From: Adiantum capillus-veneris
Lineage: Eukaryota; Streptophyta; Polypodiopsida; Polypodiales; Pteridaceae
Length of the DNA: 64,000 nucleotides
Direction: 5' to 3'
NCBI GenBank assembly: GCA_014529385.2
Contig: CM043971.1
Location: 58,890,209 to 58,954,208 of the forward strand
The position numbers were made by a program, and so were the translations under genes. Shown here in pieces: positions 33,094 to 43,206 of this stretch (positions are counted from its first letter, which is position 1; each line of letters opens with the position of its first letter). A model generated the notes under the pieces. The model was not told the origin of the DNA, searched no databases, and saw only the letters and a program-made list of their open reading frames with translations.

Positions 33094-33291
33094 TGAAGGT
33101 GCCGCGGGAAACGTGTGCAAGTGCAAGTGTGAGAGCAAAGAGAGAGACCTATTGTTGGGTGGAGCGCACAACAACGTTATTCTGTTGCAGCTCCTAATTC
33201 TTTTGTATTAAAGAATAAGTGTATATAGGTTAAGTTAGTAGATGGGTTAGTAGTAAGTAGGATGTCTGGCTAGTTGGCATGAATCCCAACA
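33094..33291 (-). repeat. Copia 5' LTR
   Basis: 198 bp, partner of 28774-28971. The leader between it and gag (32052-33079) has no gene. Confidence 0.93.
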
Positions 33292-33296
33292 CCATT

Positions 33297-35740
33297 TTCA
33301 CTAGATGACTTGGTCATGGTGGGCTTCTCACACGACAAACAAGCAATGGATCCAAAGGGAAGGCCTCTCTCTAGATACAATCACATATGCCTTCACCTCG
33401 ATGGCCTTTGGCCTTACGCAAGATGTTGGCATGCCTTAGAGAATTCATGAGGTAGGGGTTATTTGTGCTTGGCAATGCAAAGGAGGGATTGGTGGTCGGG
33501 GGGGGGGCACAAAAGAAGGGAGCAGAAGGGGGCATGAGAAGCGAGAGGCACTGCATCAACTGTAGGTGTTGGTTGAGGGGGGCGTGGGAATTGAAGAAGA
33601 AATGAATCGTCTAACAAATTAGTTTTCTAATGAATGTGCAAGTAGGTCACCACGATTTTCAAATGCACGAAAGAAAATGGATTTTTAAAATCATTAGTAT
33701 TGGTAAAGACAAGCTTGAAATATAGGCAAGGTTTAGTTGTGAACGTTGACAAGCACTCCTTATCATGAAATTTCAAAAGAGACTGTGACATTATTGGGAG
33801 TGGCTAAGGATCCTTACAGTTAATGGCTTCTCTAAGGATGCATACTTTTCTCTCGTTCTTCCTCTATTTTCTAGATTTTTTCACTAATAGTTGTCGAAGT
33901 TTGGATGGGTTCCTTTGTATTTGTACCATTTCTTTATACCATCATAGATCATAAAAATGCATTACGTAAATGTTAATGCTTTGTGGTTTAATAAGGGTAA
34001 GAGAGTAGGCAGTAAACAAGGCACTTGTTCAAAATAGAGAGAGCGAGAGAGAGAAAGAGAGAGAGAAACATGATATGTCCTCTAAGCTCTCTTTTCTTAT
34101 GTAACAAGCCAAGGTGTATAGTCAAGATTGCAAAACATCCACCACTAAGCTACTCTATCCTCCTTTGTATGTTGTGCTACTCTGCTTGCAAACATAGGTG
34201 CAACAAAGAGAAACTATTGGTGAGTATCTTTAAGTGACTCTTTGCTTGACACCTAGAAGCTATGAGTACAAGTGCATGGGAATGGTGGCTAGATGTCGCT
34301 ATTCCAAGAGGGCACACCATGCATAGGTGTTTCCTAAAGATAGAGACTAAGAACTCTATGAGAGGAAGTGGCTGGGTGGAATGAGGTGTGCTTAAATTCA
34401 AGTCTGTGAGGTCATGGCCAGGGCATCACACCTCACATGTAAATTTTTTATCCACAAGAGAAAGAATAGAAGCAAGTAGGTCAAAATGATAATTAGCTAC
34501 CTGACATCCTCCATGTGTGTGCACCTCTTTGTTGGATAGAGATGAGCTCAATCCCAAGATTGTAAGAGGTGACAAGGATTGCTCACCACCCAACATCTTG
34601 TGTTGCATGATGCATGCTCCGACAGTAGCAGGTCAAAATGATAATTAGCTATCTGACATCCTCCATGTGCATGCATCTCTTTGCTAGATAGAGAGGAGAT
34701 CAATCCCAGGATTGTAAGAAGTGACAAGGATTGCCCACCACCCAGCAACTTGTGTTGCATGACTCATGCTCCGGCAAGGATTTGCAAGGGTTGAACGAGG
34801 GAGAATGAGGCAACCTCGAGAACCCGCAAAGTAATGAAGATAGTGCATGGGGATGTTGTAGACTAGCATGGACTATGTGCACTTGCTACTACTTGTGCTC
34901 CACGTCTGCATGTTCCTGACTACAAATTTGTGGACTAGGGGGAAGCTTTAATCAGGGAGACGATCCACAACGGTGACAACTTACTACTCGGGGTTGGCAT
35001 GAGCACAACAAAACAACTCATCGAGCCAAGCTTTCCTCAACTTTCTAGGAAATACGCTAACGGGAGTTGAAGGCAAGAGAGGCAATATCTTTTTTTTGCG
35101 AAACCCAAAAGTCTTTATTCCAATAAAGCATAGAAGCATTGAAGCAATATTATGAATGAGAGGGAAAAGTTCACTTTGAGTTCACACTTGATTCACATGA
35201 GCAATGAGTGGGGTTCACATAAAGGAGGAGTACACTTAGAGATCATTGATGTTCACATGTGGTTCACTTGGGAATTACTTTGCACTTTACTTTGGATTCC
35301 TTTGCATTAATTTGGGGATTAATCTAGTATCCAAAGATGCACATCCCAGAGCCACCCAAAAATGGAGAAGATTGATCCCACCTGGCATCCTTGTGTCAAT
35401 TAGTCTTTTGTTTTGTTTTTCTTTTTTGGTGGGGGGGTGGGGGTGCTCAGCCATGAGCTCATGTGCATGGATCAATGGTCCCCATGCAAAAGGAGCCTCC
35501 CTGCTTAATTGTGATCATTGACCTCTTGTGATGAAAGCAAATCTGAAGATATTGAGATTCGTTTTGATGGAATAAAGACTAATCTTGGCGTCGAGAGATT
35601 AGGTTTTATCTTGAGATTAGTTTTTCTCAATTTTTATCCCCACAGCTTCACATTTATGTCAAGCAAATGCACATGAATGTGTTGGTTAAGGAGATGGGCT
35701 CTCGGCCCAAAGGTGGGGTTTCAAGCCACAAATGAGAGAG
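33297..35740. repeat. No gene recognised; 152-bp tandem duplication
   Basis: Frames here are short and unsupported. A unit starting TCAAAATGATAATTAGCTA at 34481 recurs at 34633, a period of 152 bp, with both copies ending near a TTGTGTTGCATGA sequence. A GA-rich patch lies at 34035-34070. Part of 35200-35330 repeats GTTCACATG-like words. Confidence 0.45.
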
Positions 35741-35992
35741 TGTTACCATACATACGTGGTAGTGATGTGTGTGAATACATATGTGGTAGTGATGTGTGTG
35801 AACACACTTAGGACCACCGGGGCATTTTTTCCCTCACCGGGAGGTTTTTCCCCCATGCATTGTATATACGCCCATCACTCTAGGGTAAGTTCTTTCCATT
35901 GCACACTAAGTAATACTACTCTATGTTGTGTGCCTTGAGCTTCTTCATCTTCTCCAAGTTGTGTGTGTTTCTTTGTAGCCCTATTTCCAACA
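35741..35992 (+). repeat. Copia LTR, first copy
   Basis: 252 bp from TGTTACCATA to TTTCCAACA. The degenerate primer site TGATATGATAGC follows at 35995-36006. A 27-bp internal duplication near 35750-35810 makes it longer than the second copy (36745-36971). Confidence 0.85.
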
Positions 35993-36304
35993 ATTGATAT
36001 GATAGCAGATTGCGTCCTCTCGGGCTTAGTCGCCAGCGTCGCTAGCACACGCTTGCTCACTTTCTCAAAATTTTGTGAGCTTTGGTGAGCATCCAGCAGG
36101 TCGACAAATACTTTCGGCCTCCGTTTCCACTACATGCAATACTAGGCAAGCAATTTTTCCCTTAAGTGCAAATTTTTGTTAGTGTTGTTTTCTGCATAAC
36201 AGGTCCCTTACAGTCTTCTACGGGGTGTTCTACATAACACGTGTTCGTCTCGCTTAGTTTCTCCTCTTTTTGGGTAGTTTTCACAACAGGTGTAGGCACT
36301 CGCA

Positions 36305-36744
36305 ATGGCTGACAGCAACGCAGATGTGTTCAAGATGTTTGCTATTGAGGATAAATTGGATGGGGACAATTACCTAATGTGGGCTTACATAATGCAGCAT
36401 GTTTTTGTGTCAAAGGGCCTTTGGAATGTTGTGCAGGGCATTGATGTACGCCTTGCTTCTGCGGATATACGCGATCTTGAGAATGTTACAGGTTTTGGTG
36501 GCAGGGTTGCTGTTGCTAGATTTGTTTTGCCTACGACTGAGCAAACTCGTTGGGATGTTAGAGATGCGCATGCTCATGCATTGATTGCATTATCTATGAA
36601 GCGCACTATTACTCCTCACATTCGCTCAGCTAAATTTGCAAAACAGGCTTGGGATATTATGGTTGGTCTTTATGCAAGTCGTAATGAGGCTAAAATTGCA
36701 TTGTTGCGTAAAGAGTTGGAATCGAAGATTATGCGTGAGGAAGA
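36305..36744 (+). pseudogene. Copia gag 1, cut by second LTR
   Basis: Starts MADSNADVFKMFAIEDKLDG and continues NYLMWAYIMQHVF, typical of Copia gag. The frame is open to 36744 and stops where the second LTR begins (TGTTACC at 36745). The last gag residues (RKELESKIMREED) match the place where gag 2 resumes (RKELESNIMHEE), so the two copies align across the break. Confidence 0.85.
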
Positions 36745-36971
36745 TGTTACCATATACATATGGTAGTGATGTGTGTGAACACACTTAGGACAGCCGGGGC
36801 AATTTTCCCTCTCTAGGAGGTTTTTCCCCCGTGCATTGCATATACACCCATCACTCTAGGGCTATCTTATCTTTCCTTTGCACACTAAGTAATACTCTCT
36901 CTGTTGTGTGCCTTGAGCTTCCTTCGTTATCTCCAAGTTGTGTGTGTTTTCTTGCAACCCTAATTCCAACA
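36745..36971 (+). repeat. Copia LTR, second copy, with intact primer site
   Basis: 227 bp from TGTTACCATA to AATTCCAACA. It is followed at 36974-36985 by TGGTATCAGAGC, a perfect complement to the initiator-Met tRNA end used by many plant Copia elements. Confidence 0.88.
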
Positions 36972-37322
36972 ATTGGTATCAGAGCAGGTTGCGTCCTCCC
37001 GAGCTTAGTCGCCAGCATCTCCAACACATTCCTACTCAGTTTCTCCAAATTTTGTGAGCTTTGTCGAGCGCCAAAAGGTCAACAAATACTTTGGGAGCTC
37101 AATCTGCTTAGATTTCTGATTCGGGCTCATTTCGGTCTTCGTTTCCATTACAGGCAATACTACGCATGATATTTCGTTATTTCGTGCAAATTTTTTGTTA
37201 GTGCCATTTTTTGTATTACAGGTTCCTTACAGTCTACTACGGTTTGTGCTATATAGCATGTGTTGTTCCCGCTTTGTTTCTCCTCTTTTCAGACAGTTTT
37301 CACATCAGGTGCATCATTTGCA

Positions 37323-37839
37323 ATGACTGACGACAACACAAATGTGTTCAAGATGTTTGTTGGTGAGGATAGGTTGGATGTGGACAATTACCCTATGTGG
37401 GCTTATATGATGCAGCATGTCCTTGTGTCAAAGGGTGTTTGGAATATTGTGGAGGGCATTGATGTACATCCTGGCTCTGAGGATGTAGGCAACGTTGAGG
37501 ATGTTGCAGGTTTTGGTTTTTTTGCGTAAAGAGCTGGAGTCAAATATTATGCACGAGGAACATGAAATGGACACTTTCCTTGTCGGTGTCAAGGATATAA
37601 ATGAGCAACTTACTTCTTCAGGCAAAGTCATTTCTAACAGTTCCCTTGTGCAGACTGTTCTTGATGCTCTGCCAGATTCTTACCAGACTTTTGCTAGTAC
37701 TTGGAGACTTATGCCCCAAGGAAATCCAGAAGTTGTCAAGGGGAATTTCCCGATTATCGAGACAAATGGCTTCTTATCTCGTAAAAAGTCCTCTTTGCAA
37801 GATGGTTCTACCGAAGTAATCAAACATTCAAAGTCTTGA
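37323..37839 (+). pseudogene. Copia gag 2, internally deleted
   Basis: Begins MTDDNTNVFKMFVGEDRLD. After DVAGFGF about 220 bp present in gag 1 is missing, and the frame shifts into FLRKELESNIMHEE, then FLVGVKDINEQLTSSGK and LVQTVLDALPDSYQTF, the usual C-terminal half of Copia gag. Nothing of pol follows, so only the 5' part of this element remains. Confidence 0.85.
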
Positions 37840-38066
37840 TAATGGTGAGGGACGATCCATGTGCAATTGACAAAGCAAATCAACCGGCTATTAAGGGCAA
37901 GCTAGCTTCATTGAAGCCTAATTGAAAACAATAATTAGCACCTACACTTGCACCATGGATTCACATGTTAATATGTATCATATTTTTACTTTTGAGCATG
38001 TGTTGCCTGTTTGGTCCATAGTTGCTCCACAACAAGATACTCTCATAGAGAATACCCACATCTTAA

Positions 38067-38551
38067 TTGGTATTGATGATCATATCGAATCGCTTGACAT
38101 TCAAACATTTAGAGCACTGCAATCACACGACTGTCTTGAAAGGAACTTTTGTGCATCAAAGTGAAAAAGTCACTAAATTGTCTGGTTTACTTGTGCAATT
38201 CATGAATCAGCATACCAAGGTCGTTGCAAATGAGCTGGCAAAAAAAATTTACGTCTTTGGGCTTAAAATTTCTTATTGTGGCACTTTGGAGCAAGACTCC
38301 AATATGGACCCATTGAAGTCTCTTACTAAAAAAGAGGTGGATGAACTGTTGAAAAACACAAAACCGTGTGTCTTTCGGTGTAAAGAGAAAGAATGCAACA
38401 AAGATACGATGAATATTTTCCTTAGTAAATGGTGTAGGTATCTTAAGGAGAAGAGACTCATACCACGCGCACAGGTTGCTTTCAAGAACATGTTTCAAAA
38501 AGAATTCCTTCCTACTAATGAGAAGATAGGAACTGGACAACATGGGATAAA
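38067..38551 (+). CDS. Unrecognised ORF before satellite
   Basis: A frame of about 160 codons with a Lys-rich, Cys-containing C-terminal part (KKIYVFGLKISYCGTLEQ, CVFRCKEKECNKDTMN). It then runs into the satellite at about 38555. I know no family. An overlapping frame at 37922-38164 could be an earlier piece separated by a shift. It could be a gene remnant overrun by the repeat. Confidence 0.3.
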
Positions 38552-38554
38552 CAT

Positions 38555-40216
38555 GTCAATAGAGTTATTTTGGACAAGTGGTGGAGCTTGGAACTAAATC
38601 CCCCATGTACAACACATCATGGGACTTTCAAATTGTGAAAATAAATATTGTAGCTTGGGGGAATCTTGGACAGGATATGGACCTTGCTAAAAAATTATTC
38701 ATGTACAACATATTATGGGTTTTCCAATTGGTAAGAAACAATATTGTTCAAGATATAAACTTACAGGTTGAACATGTCATCTCTAGCTTAGATAAGTGGT
38801 GGAGATTTGTTTCTCCCCATGTTTAAAGGGAGATTAGCTTGGATAAGTGACTTTCCATGTTCAAATGGAGTCTAGCTTGGACACATGGTGGAGCTTGCTA
38901 CTAAAGAAAATAGGCTACACAAATGGTGGATCTTCTGGTATTCTCATGCCTAGTTTATACATCTGGTATACCTTGCATCTCTAAAGGTTGAGAAAGTGGT
39001 GGCCCTTTGTATTTAACCACACATTATTTATGTAGCCTAACTTGGACAAGCGGTGAATCTTTGCCTCCCTCCATGTTTCAAGGTAGCCTTGATTGGACAG
39101 GTGGTTTTCCAAGTTCCAATGGAGCCTAGCTTGGACACATGGTGGAACTTGCTTCTACCTTATATTTCAATAGAACTAGCTTGGACAAGTGGTGGAGCTT
39201 GGAATAAAACCCCCCATGTACAGCATACCATGGATTTTATTGTAGCGTGGAGGTAGCTTGGACAAGTGGTGGGCCTTGTAAAAAAATTCTCCATGTACAA
39301 ACACAGAAAGGGTTTCACAATTGGTGAGAAACAATATCATTTATGGTTGTCCCTAGCTTCAACAAGTGGTGGAGTTTCTCTTTTGCTAATGTTTCAAGGG
39401 ATCCTAGCTTAGACAAGTGGTTTCCCATGTTTCAATGTTGCCTAGCTTGGACACATGGTGAAGCTTTCTTATATACCATGTTTCAGTAGAGTTAGCTTGG
39501 ACAAATGGTGGAGCTTGGAGTAGAACTCTCCATGTACAACATATCATGGGTTTTGCCAATGATGAGAAACAATATCGTAGCTTAGAGAAAGATTTAGCAA
39601 GTAGTAATGGGCCTTGTAACAAAAAATTTTATGTAAAACACACCATGATTTTCCAATTGGTGAGAAGCAATATTCTTCAAGGTTGTCTGTAGCTTGGACA
39701 AGTGGTGGATCTTCGTAACTACACATGTTTCAAGGGAGCCTAGCTTGGACAAGTGGTTTTCCATGTCCTAATAGAGCCTAGCTTGGACACATGGTGGAGC
39801 TTGCTTCTATCCTTTGTCAATAGGGTTAGCTTGGACAAGTGGTGCATTGCATCACTTTTCCCAGTTCCTAGAGTTTTCCAGGTTCAATAGAGGCTAGCTA
39901 GGACAAGTGGTGGACCTTGAAACAAAACTGCCCTTGTACAACATATATATGGGTTTTCATGTTTCAATGGAGCTTAGCTTGACAAAATGGTGCATCTTTC
40001 TTCTCTCCATGTCTCAATGGATCCTAGCTTGGACAAGTGGTGGTCCTTAGATGCTTCCATGATTCAATTGAAATTGGGCTAGCTTGGACAGGTGGTGAAA
40101 CTTGAAAAAGACCCCAATTTGGACAACTGGTGAAGCTTCTTTCTCTCCATGTTTCAATTGATCCAAGCTTGGATAAGTGGTGGAACTTAACTTCTTTTAA
40201 TGTCTCAATGATTCTT
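38555..40216 (+). repeat. Degenerate satellite, block 1
   Basis: A core AGCTTGGACAAGTGGTGG recurs about every 60-120 bp with linkers such as AGCTTGGAACAAAACTC, CCATGTACAACATATCATGG and CCATGTTTCAATGGAGCC. Copies differ by 10-30%. Larger sections repeat in order, for example 38560-38760 and 39170-39340. It ends at GAGAC, the target duplication of element II. Confidence 0.88.
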
Positions 40217-40221
40217 GAGAC

Positions 40222-40792
40222 TGTAGCGCGGATAACGTGTCGTGCTCGATAACGTGTCGTGCTCTCTACAGTGGGTGGTCCTCAGTGCAATGTGCGTGAA
40301 AATCTCACTCAAACAGAATAAATCTCCCTCTAATAGATGAACAGAAAGGAAACAATAGACGTCGACACAACAACAGACCAGAACATATGACTCGACTATC
40401 TCAAAGACTGATATAGACTCTGGCGTGGCATCACACTCAGCTCCAGCCCAGGACTCTCAGGTACAATGGGGGTGTCGAGGCTCAGATGTGCCGGGATGGT
40501 GCAGACGTGCTGTGTGTAAAGACCCACTGCTCTCGAGAACGATGCTGGACCAAAGGTGAAGAGGATGATCCCGATGACCAACCGCTACTACTCATATGTA
40601 ACACCATAAAGGGCCACCAACGGCTCATAAATGTCAGCCATGTGGTGACCTGGCCACGATGTCCACTAGACCACCGTCAGTACCCTGCCACTGCCACGTG
40701 TCACTCCCAGCCCAGAGGGTCCGTCCAGTGTGAAAGAGCCTAGACCAACTGTACTGTGTCCTGTGAAAGTGACCATGTAGCCTGCTACTACA
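40222..40792 (-). repeat. Element II 3' LTR
   Basis: 571 bp. It has an extra GATAACGTGTCGTGCTC duplication near its start and ends CCTGCTACTACA. A purine-rich GTGGCGGGAAACC (minus) follows inside the element. Confidence 0.9.
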
Positions 40793-41358
40793 GGTTTCCC
40801 GCCACAAGACCGCTCACCGTCCCGGTGAGAGGAATACTGAAAAAACTGTGAAAGAAAACATTAGGTACCGCATCTGTACATCTTTCTTGAAGCAGGTTCT
40901 AGGCCCAAAAGTGGAGTTTAAACACATTGCACTGCTTGCAAACGTTTACAGCTTTGAATAGGCGGGACTCCATATGATTGCATAATTCAAGAATCCCAAT
41001 TGGCAAAAAATGATGCTCTACAGCAAAGAGATAAGCTCAGATACTAGCGCATCTTTATCTTCCCTAACCATAGTGATAGGAAAATGATATGGTCCATGCT
41101 TGCAGTTGCAGATGAACCTTGCCACACTTTTTGCAACAACACTCTTCTCGAAAGGAGGGATGACCCTAAGCCCGAGTAACACTGCAAATAGGGTTAAGCT
41201 ATAGGGTTAAGCTCCATCATGATGGTAGAACAGAAAGGCCTTCTCAGCAGCAACAGGATAGCATCCATCGAACCATCTGGGGGAAAACTTGCGGGATGGG
41301 GGAAAAACATGCTGAGGCTGAGAGAGGTGGGGAGGCATAGATAGGGGGCTGGTTAGGG
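40793..41358. other. Element II, between 3' LTR and kinase, no gene seen
   Basis: Internal sequence with no frame of interest. The part from 41310 is G-rich like 42490-43195. Confidence 0.4.
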
Positions 41359-42187
41359 TCAAGTGGAAGGGAGGGGGTAGATAGGGGTGAGGGGGGGCTG
41401 GGTAGGGGCGAGAGGGTGATCAAGTAGCTCAGCAGCACTCCACCTGAGCTTTGGGTCTCTCTGTAGAACTTTGCTAAGAAAATCATGACATCTTGCCGAA
41501 ACACCCTCTGGCAAGGGAGGATTTTCGAATGAGTATCCAATCTTGAAGAGAGCTGCAGCTACCTGAGACATAGCCGACGAGGAATTATGTGAGCACACTC
41601 TCCATGGAGGCCTGCCCTGCAGCATTTCAACAACCGTGCCACACATCGGACACACATCCCTGTTCCTGTCCTCTTACAACCTCCGGTGCCATCCAGAGCG
41701 GTGTACCCTTAAATTCATGTGTAGGAGCTTCAAAGTCCGCTATCTTCACACCACATGATCCAACTAGGATGTTCTGTCCCTTGATATCGCAGTGCACAAT
41801 TTGTTGCTCATGAAAATAGGCAAGGCCCTTGACAATTGCACGCGTATAGCATTGCGCGCGCTTTTCATCCAAGCACCCGCCTGATTTCTTGATAAGTTCT
41901 GCTATGTTTCTCCCATCCATGTACTCTAGGACAATGTTGCAGGTGCATGTGGTGCCCTCCGAGGCAAAATCTGCCCCCAAAAAGCTCACAATTCGTGGTG
42001 AATGCAGGTTTTGGAGTATGGTGAGCTCAATTTCGAGCGCACATTGCTCTGCTGCAGAGCCCACGCTCTGGATTGACTTTACTGCAAAAAAATCTCCATT
42101 ATCGAGGTTGATGGCAAGCGAGACCTTCCCGAATGAGCCAGAGCCAAGAGGTGAGCGTCGCAGCCAATGTGTGATGGGAGGGGCCAT
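41359..42187 (-). pseudogene. MAPKKK-like Ser/Thr protein kinase, captured and broken
   Basis: From the ATG at 42185-42187 (MAPPITHWLRRSPLGSGSFG) the minus strand gives kinase subdomains in order. They are the Gly loop LGSGSFGKV, VAIK-type Lys in FFAVKSIQSV, the hinge LEYMDGRNI, the catalytic loop HCDIKGQNIL, KIADF, then GTPLWMAPEV and SDVW. This resembles plant MEKK-type MAPKKK enzymes. Two losses are visible. After KIADF the Gly of DFG and most of the activation segment are missing (KIADFEAPTHEFKGTPLW). At SDVW about 10-11 bp are lost, removing the SLG of WSLGC and shifting the frame. After the shift the C lobe follows (TVVEMLQGRPPW, LQRDPKLRWSAAELLDHP) and runs out into G-rich DNA. No intron is seen, as expected if copied from mRNA. 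Confidence 0.88.
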
Positions 42188-42287
42188 GGAAAGAGAAGGG
42201 AAGAAAAACCGAAGTGTAGACAGAGAGAGTGAGAAGGGAAGAGGGCATGTGAGGGCAGAATCTATGTGAAGCAACACACATAGGAAG

Positions 42288-42290
<3 letters not shown>

Positions 42291-42380
<90 letters not shown>
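42291..42380. repeat. (GA)45 microsatellite
   Basis: 90 bp of GA just upstream of the kinase start, probably in its former 5' untranslated region. The Ser/Leu frames here are artefacts. Confidence 0.97.
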
Positions 42381-42383
<3 letters not shown>

Positions 42384-42489
42384 AATTGAAGACGAACACA
42401 CAGAAACGAAGGGAGCTCGGAAATGAGAGAACCCACTTACAGAAAAACACACCCACAGATGCTCGCAAATGGTGTGTACATGCAGGAGA

Positions 42490-43195
42490 AGGAAAGGGGG
42501 AGAGGAGGGTTGTGCAAGGGGGCTGGTTAGGGGCGAGAGGGCTTGGGTAGGGGCGAGTGGAAGGTGAGGGGGAGGGGAAAGGGGAAGGGTAGGGGCGAGA
42601 GGAAGTGAGGGGGTGGGTAGGGGCGAGGGGAAGTGGGGGACTGGTTAGGGGCGAGAGGGGGTGGGTAGGGGCGAGAGGGAGTGAGGGGGTGGGTAGGGGC
42701 GAGGGTGAGTGGGGGACTGGTTAGGGGCGAGAGGGGGTGGGTAGGGGGAGGGCGAGGGGATGAGGGGGAGGGGGTGAGGGTGGAGGGTAGGGCGAGGGCG
42801 AGAAGGGGAAGGAAGGGTGAGGGGTGAGGGGGCAAGGGCGAGGGTAGGGCGAGAGGGACTAGGGGCGAGGGGGCAAGGGGGAGGGTAGGGCGAGGAGGTG
42901 AGGGGGAGGGTAGGGCGAGGGCGAGGGGAAGAGAGACTAGGGGCGAGGGGGAGGGTGAGGGGGAGGGTAGGTCGAGGGCGAGGGGGGAGGGTGGGTGAGG
43001 GACTAGGGCGAGGGGGGGGGGAGGGACTTAGGGCGAGGGCGAGGGTAGTGAGGGGGACTAGGGGAGGGCGAGGGCGAGGGCGAGAGGGGGGAGGGAGGGT
43101 GAGGGACTTAGGGCGAGGGGGAGGGACAAGGGCGAGGGGGTGAGGGGGAGGGTAAGGCGAGGGGTAGTGAGGGGGAGAGGGGGATAGGGTAGATA
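42490..43195. repeat. G-rich tract of element II
   Basis: About 700 bp of GGGCGAGGG, GGGGGAGGG and GGTAGGGGC units, the counterpart of 8007-8553. It lies between protease and kinase in element order. Confidence 0.85.
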
Positions 43196-43206
43196 GGTGC
43201 AAATAA

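Larger units (their letters stand above)
28774..33291 (-). mobile_element. Complete but defective Copia element
   Basis: A 4518-bp minus-sense Copia flanked by the 5-bp duplication CCATT (28769-28773 and 33292-33296). Its 198-bp LTRs are at 33094-33291 and 28774-28971 and differ at about 18 sites (near 91% identity), so it is older than the Gypsy insertion. Next to the 5' LTR the minus strand reads TGGTATTAGAGC (33080-33091), the initiator-Met primer site with one change. Gag, protease, integrase and the first part of RT follow in Copia order, then a deletion to the last codons of pol. Confidence 0.95.

Noticed and set aside
35980-36006. tRNA-like match near the Copia LTR
   Set aside because: It is the primer-binding site of a retrotransposon, not a tRNA gene.
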